64,000 bases of DNA from Megaleporinus macrocephalus (GCA_021613375.1 CM038702.1:22114349-22178348), one strand, 5' to 3'. Counted from the stretch's first letter, positions 34,607 through 45,720 are shown. Notes: generated by a model not told the origin, from the letters alone. Numbers and translations are program-made.

Positions 34607-35912
34607 TGAACTTACAGCAGCTCAACAGACATGTTTCTTCTTCTTAAATAACTGAAAAACCTATAATGCAGTGTGGCAGCACCATAATACATATTGTCAG
34701 CATATACTTATTTAAACCGCTAAATGCCACCTTAGTTCAGGCCTAACATCCTGCTCCACTCACAGCAATGAACACTGCGCTAACATTGTTTTAGACAGCA
34801 TGCATTCCCATGCTGAATCCTTTGCTGGGGTCGTGATGTACGTCTTTGGTACTGCCTGTGAGTGAGGCTAGTGTTAACATTTGGATGGTGCAAGGCTGCA
34901 ATGTGAGAAAAAAGCAGCTAGTCTGGAGATTCCCATTTCATAGCAGATAAAGCCGTCGGAGTGCTTTCAACACAGGCATCGGAATTACAGCAACGTACTA
35001 AATAATACATTAAACATGAACTCAAAATAGTTTAAGTTTTTATAGAACTCTTCCAGTTCAGTTTTCCAGCATTTTCTGTTTTAGCCTAACTAGTAACAAA
35101 TCCTCAGAAACAATCCCTGGAAAATGAGAACCTGTACTTAATAGCTGACTTGAAGGGTCTTAGACTTTTGCACACTATGTTGCAGTTAAGTGGATATCAT
35201 GAATAAATCCCTCGATGTAGCATTAAAAAATAAAAAGAACAATAAAAACTAAGTGCTCTGCAACAGAAACACTTCTATTGAATGGAAGAAAATGTTTTCA
35301 TGAATATGCTGATTACTTGTCAGTATCACAGACACTAAAAACAACTGCACCATCTTTCAGTATGATGGTACACTGATACACATGATACATTTGTTCAGCA
35401 CACAGTCATCCCTCCTCGAAGGAGCGTTAAGATGATCAACACACATGCGTAGCAAAACTAGTGAGGTGTCAAATTGGCAGCTCTGACGCAAAACACCTCT
35501 GAGTGAAGCTAAAAGTTATGATTTGTCTTGTCTGTGTGTATGTGGTGGGCATTCAGCAGGACAGAGGGGAATGTTTAAAGGCGCATGTCATCTGGGGTAC
35601 ATTCAAAACACTTGATGCTCGCGACTGATTTGACAGCTCAATGATGCATGTGCGCACACAAGTCACTGTCTCGCTGAAAGGAAAATGATGCCCATGAGAT
35701 TTAATCACAATGAGATTTCACAAATTCACTCTGTTTATCTTTCATATCTTTTAAAGGGGCTTTCACAGATGTGCACGTTACCCACATCATGGTCACTAAT
35801 ACACCACCGTACCATGAAAGACCTGGTGAAGTCCAGAGAACATAATATTCATCATTTCTACAAATAAACTGAAAGGTAGCGCCGTCAGACCACAATACAT
35901 GAAACATAAAGT
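34607..35912. other. Unique sequence with a mariner-like right end
   Basis: Mostly unique. At 35159-35182, GGTCTTAGACTTTTGCACAC is an inverted mariner-like terminus. Balanced sequence around 35400-35860 has no recognised function. Confidence 0.45.
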
Positions 35913-36352
35913 GTGTGTCTCGAAGCCTAGTGAGGGTTTACATAGGCAGCCTTTTATGTCATAGTATGCGCTCACCCAACATGTAGGCCGTCCCAATTCT
36001 TAGATACCTTAGACATGCTGTCTACTGGGGATCCTTATTTTGACTTTGATTTTAAGAAAGCATCAAACGCTTCCTCAGCCGCTGAGACAATCCCATGATG
36101 CAACGCAGGCAAATCTCTGAGCAGTGAAGTCATTTTAAAAAGTAAGTTATTTTTAGGTGTAAGGTGTTTTAATGTGTTTCTTGTCATAAAATCACACAAA
36201 ACATTATTTTATTTGCAACTTTGTAACGAGTCGTTGACCATTTTACAGTTTTATACTCGAGCCATTAGCATTTATGCTAGGGGATTTTTAAGCCTCTGGC
36301 TATAGTTTTGGATGTCGGCTGTTGTGTGCTGCAGTGGGCGGGAACAAGCCAT

Positions 36353-37198
36353 GACTGGCGGTTCTAGGGGTGGGGCCACAGGGGCATTGGCACCAGCTAA
36401 AATCTGATTGGCCCCCTTAAGTGCCCCCGTCCTGTTATTCAACTGTCATTTGCCCAAAAGCCATGATCAGATTATAAGTGTATGCAATTCCAGGCCCAAA
36501 CACTAGTGGCTCTAATGAGCCAAATAGGAATAGGCAGCTTGAATAAAGCTTACAGAAGAAGAAGATTTGTACGATCCCCGGAGAAGGTTTTCTACCGACA
36601 ACCGATGGCAGTGCACGTTGTGAGGAGTTGGTTTAGTCATAAATCCCTGTTTACTCACAGCTGTCACATAGCCCAAGTCTGACAAACATTAAATTAAGAA
36701 GCAAAGCTAACATTAGTTAACCGTAATGTGTTAACTAATGTGTTTAGACATGAGCGTTAGCATTTTGCTAATAAATGTAATGCTAATTCACATACTACTC
36801 GGCATTTGTGCGTTAGCATTAACGTTTGGCAGTGATAGAGAATATAAAAAGAAAGGTCAAGGTCAGTCTCAGGTGAGAATTCAGCAGTTTCTGGCCAAAA
36901 GAGTGAGTGAGTGAAAATGAGCAGAGTGAGAGCAGCAAGAGACTGTAGACCAGTGGATGCTCAAGAGCATTACACATTCAGTTCCTCATCAGGTCAGAAA
37001 TCATACAGCGAGAGCAAGAACAGGTAATGCTGTGGTTTATATATCACCACATGTGATACCAGTGTGACTGGTGAAATTTATACACCTTACCAAAACCGGG
37101 GATTGTGTGCAAGGATGTTGGACAAATACTTGGCCCCTCTATGAATATTGTGGCCCCTTGATGGCCCTTTACTCAGAAAAATCCTGGAACTGCCACTG
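36353..37198. mobile_element. hAT-like non-autonomous element nested in the TIR element
   Basis: The left end GACTGGCGGTTCTAGG and the reverse complement of the right end CAGTGGCAGTTCCAGG agree at 12 of 16 bases. CAGTGGC-type ends are typical of hAT transposons. GGGGCCA and GGCCCC motifs recur near both ends (36371-36416 and 37131-37168). No transposase is encoded. An exact 8-bp target duplication was not found, only a shared CATGA near both borders. Confidence 0.5.
36710..36741. repeat. Perfect 12-bp hairpin
   Basis: ACATTAGTTAAC (36710-36721) and GTTAACTAATGT (36730-36741) are perfect reverse complements around an 8-base loop. It lies inside the hAT-like element among repeated GTTAGCAT motifs. 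Confidence 0.85.
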
Positions 37199-37335
37199 CA
37201 TGATGCAGTCTCTCTTTAACTAGAGCGTCTCAGTAATCTGTTTTATGAGGAGAGATATTAGAGAGAACGCTGCTACTTAAACAGATGCCTACCCAGACAG
37301 CCTACTTAGACAGCTTACTAGGTTTTGAGACACAC

Positions 37336-37719
<384 letters not shown>

Positions 37720-38153
37720 GCTTAACATCAGTATCAGTGCAAAGGATCAGTTAGCTCATTCCGAGGTGTTAATAGTGCTGCTACTGGGGCTAATCTCTAT
37801 GCTATCAGGCTCATTTGGATGCTAAACAGGTTGGTGGAATGATTAAATGCTATGTGGTGGTTAACTGAAAGGGCTCGGTGTAACAAATGTGTTCAAAAAG
37901 CTGTTAAATTCAGCTGCCACCTCCTTCTGGTTTGAATAATTTTATTTGAGCAGAGGCCAGGGCTAATTGGCCGCGGTCCTTGCACGCCATCAGCAACATC
38001 TTGTGCTATTGGCTGCGAGGCGAGTTATTTGTGAAAAAGCCACGGCTGATTGGCTGACATTCAGACTTGTTTATGTCACGGAAGACCGAGGACGAGGGGC
38101 AAAAAGTGAGCAGATGCTTTCACTGATCATAGCGTTACTCACACCACGTCCAT
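37720..38153. other. Unique non-coding sequence
   Basis: Balanced unique sequence. A short open frame ends in the following CT tract. No gene was recognised. Confidence 0.45.
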
Positions 38154-38270
38154 TCCTCTCTGTGTCTCTCTCTCTGTCTCCTTATATTACTTTCACACTG
38201 TCTCTGTTTCTCTCTCTCTCTGTCTCTTTATAACATTTTTACTCTGTATCTCTCTTTCTCTGTGTCCCTG

Positions 38271-38326
<56 letters not shown>
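38154..38326 (+). repeat. (CT)n-rich pyrimidine tract
   Basis: A pyrimidine-rich tract ending in nearly pure (TC)n at 38271-38326. The earlier part has a loose repeat of TTATATTACTTTCACACTG and TTATAACATTTTTACTCTG types. Confidence 0.92.
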
Positions 38327-38328
<2 letters not shown>

Positions 38329-38790
38329 GGGTGTAGATTTGGGAACATATTATGATTTTCAAAACAATAGACTGTTAAAAGCAGGATATAAGGAAAAAAA
38401 TATCTATTGGCTACCGGCAATTATCTTACTACCTATGAGCTCTGGCTTGTGGTGTGGTATCTACAAAGAATTAAACATGTTGTGGAAGGGGAGTAAGTCA
38501 TCTAAAACATTATCACCAGTGTTTAATGTCTGTGGACTAAGATCCCTGATAGCTAACTGCTAACATACTGATCGTGTCAAGACATTAGTTTTCAGAAAGC
38601 ATCCTCCCTTTCAGCCAATCAAATACAAGCATCATTAAGCTCTGTTCAGAAGACATAGCCAGAGGACACAATCGGAATCATCTGCTTCAAAAATAATGCA
38701 GTTTCGCTCAAATGTTGGTAGGGACAATCCGTTAAACCCAAATATTGGTAGTGACACGTTCCTACTGTCCATGTGCAAACCTATGCCCTT
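38327..38790. other. Non-coding sequence with a short duplicated motif
   Basis: ATGTTGGTAGGGACAAT (38712-38728) and ATATTGGTAGTGACACG (38743-38759) are diverged direct repeats, perhaps a trace of a dispersed repeat. Nothing else was recognised. Confidence 0.4.
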
Positions 38791-38974
38791 GCTCTCTCTG
38801 TATCTTTATATCACTTTAACTCTGTATCTCTCTTTCTGTATCTTCAAATCACTTCTACTCTGTATCTCTCTCTCTTGGTCTCTCCCTCTCCCTCTGTGTC
38901 TCTGTATCTCTCTCTCTCTCTCTGTGTCTTTGTATCTTTCTATCTCACTCTTTCTTTCACATATTCTCTGCCTC
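38791..38974 (+). repeat. Second (CT)n-rich pyrimidine tract
   Basis: A pyrimidine-rich tract with CTGTATCTTTATATCACTTT and CTGTATCTTCAAATCACTTC, a loosely periodic unit like that of 38154-38326. It keeps a meaningless Leu/Ser-rich frame open. Confidence 0.88.
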
Positions 38975-39130
38975 AAAAACGTAAATGTCTCGTATTTAAA
39001 AGCTGATGTACAGAAGTGGGAAAAATCCGCTCCTCCTCCTGCTGTCCCCCCAACCCCCTCGTTCCCATGACAACAGCACAGCAGGCCTGCAAGGTCACTT
39101 TGCCGGACAGAGGTAGCACACAGTCATTTG

Positions 39131-40686
39131 GAAAGAGAGAGAGAGAAAAAAAAGGGTAGAGAGAAAAGAAAAGAGAGTGACAGAGTAAAAAGGAAAGGAG
39201 AGTGACAGTGAGAAAGAGTGAGCTTGAGAACACGAAAAAGAGACGCTAAGAAAGATATAGGGGGATAGATAGTGTCCATAAACATAAGAGAGGGTCAGAG
39301 AGTAAAGGGGGGATAGACAGGAAGGACCATAAGAACAAGAGAGGACAAGAGAGAGAGTAAGAAAGGGGTATAGAGAGTGACCATGAGAATGAGAGAGGGT
39401 AAAAGAGAGAGAAGGGGGGTGGACAGTGACCTTGAGAATGAGAGAGGGTCAGAGAGAGAAAGGGTTAAGGCAGTGACCATGAGAACGAGAGAGGGTCAGA
39501 GAGAGAAAGGGTAAAGGCAGTGACCATGAGAACGAGAGAGGGTCAGAGAGAGAAAGGGACATAGACAGTGACCATAAGAACGAGAGAGGGTCAGAGAGAG
39601 AAAGGGACATAGACAGTGACCATAAGAACGAGAGAGGGTAAGAGAGAGAAAGGGACATAGACAGTGACCATAAGAACGAGAGAGGGTAAGAGAGAGAAAG
39701 GGACATAGACAGTGACCATAAGAACGAGAGAGGGTAAGAGAGAGAAAGGGACATAGACAGTGACCATGAGAACGAGAGAGGGTAAGAGAGAGAGAGGGTA
39801 TAGACAGTGACCATGAGAACGAGAGAGGGTAAGAGAGAGAGAGAGTGGGTATAGACAGTGACCATGAGAACGAGAGAGGGTAAGAGAGAGAGAGAGTGGG
39901 TATAGACAGTGACTATGAGAACGAGAGGGGGTAAGAGAGAGAGAGAGTACAGACAGTGACCATGAGAACGAGAGAGAGTAAGAGAGAGAGTGGGTATAGA
40001 CAGTGACCATGAGAACGAGAGAGGGTAAGAGAGAGAGAGAGAGAGAGAGGGTATAGACAGTGACCATGAGAACGAGAGAGGGTAAGAGAGAGAGAGAGTG
40101 GGTATAGACAGTGACCATGATAACGAGAGAGGGTAAGCAAGTGAACATGAGAAAAGGAGTGAAGAGAGTGTGCAACAGTGAGAAAGAGAGAGATCAAGAA
40201 AGAAAAAAAGGACAGAAAGAGGATAGGCAGTGAAAGTGAGAAAGAGAGAGGCAGAGAGACAGAGGGACAGAGAGCGACTGAAAGAAAAGAGAAAGAGGGG
40301 GCAGAGAGAGCAGAGAGAGCAAGAAAGATAGAAAGTAACAGTGAAAAACTGAGTTAGAGAGTGACAGTGAGAAAGAGGGGAGCGAGACAGAGAAAGAGAG
40401 TGTGAAAAGGTGGGGAAGAGGGAGAGAGCAACAGTGAGAAAAAGGCAGATAAAGAGAGATATGGCGAGAGAGAGAGAGAGAGGGAGAGAGAGAGAGAGAA
40501 ATGAGGGATAGAAGGTGAAAGTGAGAAGTGGGGATGACTGAGAAAGAGAGTGAGGGAGAGAGAGAGAGAGAGAAAGTGAGGAATATAAAGTGAAAGTGAG
40601 AAGGGGGGATGACTGAGAGAGAGAGTGAGGGATAGAAAGTGAAAGTGAGAAGTGGGAGGGGAGTGGCAGTGAGAAAGAGACCCAGA
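39131..40686 (+). repeat. 1.5 kb purine-rich (GA) domain
   Basis: A continuous plus-strand purine-rich block, mirror-oriented to the pyrimidine tracts at 38154-38974. It contains the 48-bp minisatellite (39272-40140) and, at 40507-40665, three copies of a unit with AAGTGAAAGTGAGAA and GGGGATGACTGAGA. The strand asymmetry allows triplex (H-DNA) folding, and the two opposite blocks could pair in single strands. A 465-codon minus-strand frame (39449-40846) is a by-product. Confidence 0.9.
39272..40140 (+). repeat. 48-bp minisatellite, about 18 units
   Basis: The landmark GTGACCATGAGAACGAGAGA recurs with its CCAT near 39326, 39381, 39430, 39477, 39524, 39572, 39620, 39668, 39716, 39764, 39811, 39862, 39913, 39960, 40007, 40064 and 40115. 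Spacing is mostly 47-48 bp, with longer 51-57 bp units where a GA run expanded. Each unit is the landmark, then AGGGTAAGAGAGAGAAAG, then GGACATAGACA or GGTATAGACA. Units from 39572 to 39764 are nearly identical, so this core is the most recently homogenised part. Most units lack stops in all three minus-strand frames. Confidence 0.94.
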
Positions 40687-41440
40687 AGTTGAAAGGAACT
40701 TTGATAGAGTGAGACTGAACACAAAGCTGTGTTCTCTTTGCTTTCTGCTCTGCCTTGTCACTGTAGCAGCAGCTGTGTTTTACCCTGATTCGCCAGTAGG
40801 AGGCAATGTGTCTCCTTTTCCTACCTCTCTTAGGAACATGCAGCATGAATGTGGCTTTAACCTGAAGAAGGCAAGCAATAAAAAACAGCTACAATGGAAA
40901 CAAGAAAACAAACAGTGACAGAGAGCAAAGGACAAACAGTCAGAGAGCAAAAGAACAAACAGCAGTGAAAAGCTAGCAGGATTTATAAAGAACAAACTCA
41001 TGTATGTGATGACCTTCAGTGAACCACTGGGGTTGACGGAATACTCCAGCACTCTATCTACAGCATGTATGGCTCCAGTATTATAGAGAATGATTTCAAC
41101 ACCTTTGCCTGTACTCTCTTAATTTCAGCCAGATTCATAATCAGAGTTTAATCTGTATTGGAAAAAGCTGGGTCCAGATGAAGCACCAGACTGGATCCTG
41201 GATCTATTTACTGGATCCGGCACCTGTTTTATATATGAACTACATTTAAGCACAGATCAATTAGAGGTCTGCGTTGCTTCTGAAGTACACCAGAGCTACA
41301 AGGATAACGTTGCTAACAAACACTGGAAGTAAAACCCAGACACTTCTCTCAACAAGCTTAAATTTATCTTTATTTCATGTCCATGTGGCTGAGACCAACT
41401 TAGAGTAAATTCCTGTACCCCAAAAAAAACAAAACAAATC
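40687..41440. other. Unique non-coding sequence with a CTCF-like site
   Basis: Unique sequence with no recognised exon. It carries the motif at 40793-40806. Confidence 0.45.
40793..40806 (+). promoter_or_regulatory. CTCF-like motif
   Basis: CCAGTAGGAGGCAA fits much of the CTCF core consensus, though less well than the site at 28331-28344. It points in the opposite direction to that site. It sits immediately beside the purine-rich domain. Confidence 0.3.
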
Positions 41441-41510
41441 TTTATATTGTAGCTAAATGTAGCAGGCGGTCATAAGTGTGTTGGAGACAGCAGACCTTCT
41501 CTTCTTCAGT
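41441..41510 (+). repeat. ~70 bp direct repeat, copy 1
   Basis: Matches 42134-42201 through GTAGCTAAATGTAGCAGGC, AGTCAT(A/G)AGTGTG and GGAGACAGCAGACCTTCTCT. Identity is high, so the pair is either a fairly recent local duplication or a repeat family. No coding content was seen. Confidence 0.85.
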
Positions 41511-42133
41511 GTAAGAACACTTCTGTCTGTGGTAATCATGCATTCTAAAGACGCTGGTTAAAAAAACACTCGAGCGCTCACTTGGTTGTGAGCAGCTGCA
41601 AGTTACATTGAAATTATGTTTTTATGCACATCAAATGAATATTAGCTGTCGCCTCGAGGCTGATCTGATTTCACTAATAAAGACAATACAATGAGAGAGT
41701 TACGAGGGGGACGGTATGAGACATGACTGCTCAGAGGAGCTCTCTGCATGGCTTCAGTCGAATGCTGAATCTCAGCGTCACGCTTCATTTACATAAAGTG
41801 CCAGTGTTTCGCTTCACGGCCTGTCACTGCCGCGCTGACTGTAGCTTTGAGTCCATGTAGAGGAGTGAAAGGTGTGTGAATATGTGTGTGCATGTGTGAG
41901 TGAACCCAAAACAAACTTTTGTCCCTGAATTGTCTTCCAATCTGCAGCAGAAATGACTTGAGTCTGAGTGAATGTTGACCTTTAAACAACAAGGCCTTGG
42001 TCCTGTTGTGGTCTGTGTGATGTCTACAGTTGTGATTATAGTAAAAAAGACCATTACAGGACCAAGACTAGGACCTGGACACACTGATCTGAGTCCAGAT
42101 AGATACTCTGTAGTGGATTAAAATTAACAAAAC
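41511..42133. other. Unique non-coding sequence
   Basis: Unique sequence between the two direct repeats. 41620-41780 is balanced in composition. No gene was recognised. Confidence 0.45.
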
Positions 42134-42201
42134 TTTATAGTGTAGCTAAATGTAGCAGGCAGTCATGAGTGTGATCGGAGACAGCAGACCTTCTCTTCTT
42201 T
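42134..42201 (+). repeat. ~70 bp direct repeat, copy 2
   Basis: Partner of 41441-41510, same orientation, about 690 bp downstream. Confidence 0.85.
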
Positions 42202-42274
42202 AGGCCCATGCAAGATGACAAAAACACACTTTATTTTTAATGTAAGTCATTGGAACCAGAGTTTTTCTTTGTTT

Positions 42275-42372
42275 TGGATGCTGGTGTGCTGGTCAAACAG
42301 CATGACTATGCTGGACTGACCTGCTAAACCAGCATCAGACCAGCCTAGACCAGCTTAGAGCAGCATGAAAAG
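42275..42372. repeat. Palindromic GCTGGTC/GACCAGC cluster
   Basis: GATGCTGGTGTGCTGGTCAA is followed by CTAAACCAGCATCAGACCAG, CCTAGACCAGC and AAGCATGCTGC. GCTGGT and its complement ACCAGC recur six or more times, giving many small hairpins. I associate this pattern with a teleost short interspersed palindromic repeat of unknown class. Confidence 0.6.
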
Positions 42373-44084
42373 CATGCTGCAAGTGGTTGAAGAAATGGAG
42401 AAATGAAGAGAAGACCAAGACCTGGACATATTGAATCTGATTCAAGATTAAGACTTTATAGTTGTTGAACTTGACTACTAGGTCAAGATTTAGAACATAT
42501 ATTTCTCTCCTCTCAGTTTTACCTTACAGGACCCACCATGAAATCTGCTCCTCAGTCTGCTTTCTTTGCTTTCTACTGAATTAGTTGTACAGTCCTGTTG
42601 GATATATGACTGATAAAGTATCTTATAACCATCCTCAGATTAAATGATTCTCAGTAGTCTCAATGTAAAATGTAAAACAGTACCATAAAAAATTAATCGA
42701 TTAACCTTTTTTTTTTGGTTCCGTATCAGTGACCTAAACTCTTTCAAGAGAATATGTTCTTCCTCTAAAACTAAATTATTTTTTATGCTGTTTTAGTCAT
42801 ATACACTCTATACTCCTGCAAACTTCAGTGCATGCAAGTTTAAGCTTAATGTATGAACTTTTGACAGCATGAGCTATTTTCGTTACACCGGAGCTGCAAC
42901 CCAGACAGCAAGCATATATCAGTCCACTGGCTTAATAAGGTCAGCACCCTACTGACTGCATGCCACTGCTCATCCACCCTCAGATTACTGTCCTGCACAT
43001 AAAGTCTAACTGCTGTTTACTCTCCTCAAATAACTTTTAAACACACATAGACAAATAGGAGAAAAAAGGACAAGGCTAATATAGAATGATTTTATTTAAA
43101 ATGTTGTTGCTAATTATAGCTGTATATTGATAGTCATTTATGAAATTACTGTTAAGGTTATTCACCACACCAGAAGATGACAAATAAAAGAAATGAATGG
43201 AACATAGGTAGATGGAACTGTGAGTGAAAAATGGTGTCCCACTTCCTTCATGCTACCCAGAAAGGCCAATAGCAAACTAGTAGTGAAAACATATATGCAG
43301 TGTGCAAACTGCATTCCTACATCATCACACACTTTTCTCAGATATACTTGCTGATGAGGTCCCTGTATGTCTGTTGTCTAAATGGTAGAATCATGTCGCA
43401 TAGCTAGCTAGTAGTAGAGCCAGCTGTTTAATGGGCAAGGCAAGCGTATTGGTGGATACAGGTTACAAAAACTTAAGTATGAACTACAACTAGGACATTT
43501 TCTAAACCCAAACTTTTACACATTTTCTTGTATATGGTATTGTTGGCTACTGCTGTGCTTAAAACAAGCTGTGTTCGTACACTTTCTTAAATCTATGTAA
43601 TGGTACTCCTCGCATAAGCATTAGCACAACTGCTGATGTAGGACTGTATAAACTCAGAATTTTATACCAGCACAATGAGAAGCTTCTATTTTAGCTGGGT
43701 GTCTCAACGTGTTGGTGTCTCAAAAAGAACAATGCTCAGATATTAATACTTAATGGAGGTTGAACAGGGGTTTTGATTAGGTAATGTTAAAACTAGAATG
43801 CCATATATTTAGTAAGTGCATTCAAGAATTGCATTCTTAAGCTTTAATATTTAAGTAGCTTTAAATAAAATTTAAATATTTAAAAAGTAAAAAAAAATCA
43901 TAGTTATTGTAACTGGGCTACTGGTAAAAAGTTAATAGGCCTAGACCCAGACACAGTGCCACCACCCTAAAAAACTGAATGTAATCCCAAGGTTTGTCCA
44001 TTTATATAGAAAGCACAGGTTTCCCCCAGTGTCAGAAACCATTTAAGCAAGTATATGTGTGATTACTTGTCAAATTTAATGGGC
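42373..44084. other. Unique AT-rich non-coding sequence
   Basis: No transposon or exon recognised. ATTAATCGATTAAC near 42691 resembles ends of hAT-like elements, but no partner was seen. Confidence 0.5.
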
Positions 44085-44095
44085 TGTTGCAGTTT

Positions 44096-44380
44096 TAGAT
44101 GGCACGGTGGTGTAGTGGTTCATGAGTTTCAATGAGTTCGCATGTTCTCCCCGTGCTTGAATGGGTTTTCTTCAACAGTCCAAAGACATGCATGTTAGAT
44201 TGATCGAACACTCTAAATTGCTTGTGGGTGTGAGTGTGTGTTGCCCATGTGATGGACTGGTGACCTGTCCATGGTGCACCCATCTTTGCCTGATGATGCT
44301 GGGATTGGCTCCTGCCCCCTCATGACCCTGACTAGCGGGATAAAGCCGAGGGTAATGGATGGATGAATGGATGGATGGGA
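44096..44380 (+). mobile_element. tRNA-derived SINE with 11-bp TSD, B box deleted (copy 5)
   Basis: The only plus-strand copy. The head GGCACGGTGGTGTAGTGGTT is intact, but about 60 bp containing the B box and the following arm are missing, so the sequence passes to GAGTTCGCATGTTCTCCCCG. The body and 3' end are complete, closing with (GGAT)n at 44356-44379. The 11-mer tgttgcagttt flanks it at 44085-44095 and 44381-44391, a clear target-site duplication. Because the flanking repeats survive, the deletion lies inside the copy or was inherited from its source. Confidence 0.92.
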
Positions 44381-44391
44381 TGTTGCAGTTT

Positions 44392-44937
44392 AAGCAATGC
44401 TAGCTGAAGGAGATACATGTTAGCTACATTAGCACTGTGGCTCTAGACTTTCAAAGCCAAACCTTTCTTGGCTAATCCGTTAATTTGCAATGAGGGCATT
44501 TCTTAAAACTATTCTTTTAAAGGACGGGGGCAAGTAACACCCTATTGTTTGTAGTATGTGACTTATGACAGTAGCTATGACGATGCTGCACATCTATTAA
44601 AAGTGATAGCAGTCGAGTGCACTGGCATATGTGGTGTTTGAATGAATAATTAACTTGCTGTTTCAGTTAAGGATAGCAGAGGGTAAGTCAGTAGACTGAT
44701 GCCTGAAAGAAACGTGTGAGAACTCACAGACTGGGCCAGAGCACAGGAGGCTGCCAGGCTGAGATTCAGAAACTAATTACAGCGTACACAGCGCTGATGG
44801 GGCTACAGCTGAGCCATGGTGTCATGGGTAAAGAGAAAAAAAATCTGAAACTGTTAGCCATGTGACCTTTCTCCTCTCTACAGATTCCTTAATAACTAGT
44901 CACACAGGAATTTACATATGCCACGCCAGGTGCATAA
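44392..44937. other. Unique non-coding sequence
   Basis: Unique and balanced, especially 44690-44930. No gene was recognised. Confidence 0.45.
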
Positions 44938-44972
44938 TGCTCTCTCTCTCTTGCTCTCTCTATCTATCTTTT
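44938..44972 (+). repeat. Short (CT)n run
   Basis: An interrupted CT run of about 35 bp, ending in (TATC)n. Confidence 0.85.
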
Positions 44973-45330
44973 CACTCCTCTTAGCTGTCTGTAGTGCTAG
45001 TCAGGTGGAATTTGTTTTACACTGAGAGGTGGGTTAATATAATTTTACCACTCAATATATGTAATGCTTATTCATCGATTCATAAGTGTCATAAACGGAG
45101 CAGTGAATGAAATGATGTATGGGGAGATATTAAGAGAGAATTTAGTGTCATTGGATAAGACACTGAATCTGTTGGGAAGATAAATGTGGCAATGAGACAG
45201 CAACCTCAAACATACAACCAAAATCTCAATACTGCTTTCTATATAGAAGGTGAAGGTGTTTATATGGCACTGTCAATCTCAGTATTTCTCATTGATAATT
45301 ATTTATGTAAGCTGCTCAACAGGCTTCTGT

Positions 45331-45720
45331 TCATTTGAATCTCTTCAGTCAAGGTCTTCTCTGTTACCAAGTGCACCACACAAACATCTCGCTACATCCT
45401 CCATCAGCTTTACTAGTTATCAATATCTAATACCTCAGTCAACTCTTTTATCCCTACTGTTCCTCTCGCTCCCTCAGATCTTCTGGAACTGGACTTTTTG
45501 CAGACCCATACACGAGACATAGAGAATCAGTTGGTGGCAGGTCTTTCAGTAAATAGTAATCAGGAATAAGAGTATGCCCAGCGCTCTCTTTCTTCCTTTA
45601 AAGCTAAGCTTAAAACCTTCCTCTTCACTGCAGACTATTCTTCTTTATGTAATTTTCAGTTGTTTTTGTTGTTTTCTGTGTTTTGTTTAGCTTTTAAGTG
45701 TAAAGGCACTGTAAAAATGG
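45331..45720 (+). pseudogene. LINE reverse-transcriptase C-terminal relic
   Basis: Two blocks in different frames recall the C-terminal end of LINE ORF2 proteins of the L2/Rex type. The block at 45481 reads FWNWTFCRPIHE, corresponding to the family pattern L-W-N-x-L-P-x-x-I-R. The block at 45591-45638 reads SSFKAKLKTFLFTADY, corresponding to S-F-K-x-x-L-K-T-x-L-F. Upstream codons (LQSRSSLLPSAP from about 45340) fit the preceding segment weakly. The frame shift and stop codons show it is dead. The catalytic reverse-transcriptase domain lies outside and is absent. Confidence 0.65.

Larger units (their letters stand above)
35913..37335. mobile_element. 1.4 kb TIR transposon relic
   Basis: The left terminus GTGTGTCTCGAAGCCTAGT (35913-35931) matches the reverse complement of 37317-37335 (GTGTGTCTCAAAACCTAGT) at 17 of 19 bases. 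Both differences are G-to-A, one of them a CpG loss. Similarity continues more weakly inward (TTACATAGGCAGCC against TAAGTAGGCTGTC) and around GCTGAGACAATCCCATGATG (36080-36099) against ACTGAGACGC and GCATCATGC on the right. No transposase frame survives, so it is non-autonomous or dead. A hAT-like insertion (36353-37198) occupies much of the interior. The superfamily is not assigned. Confidence 0.72.

Noticed and set aside
39449..40846. Long minus-strand open frame (465 codons) as a gene
   Set aside because: It is a read-through of a (GA)-rich 48-bp minisatellite whose units lack minus-strand stops. There is no domain, splice context or non-repetitive coding sequence beyond about 65 residues.
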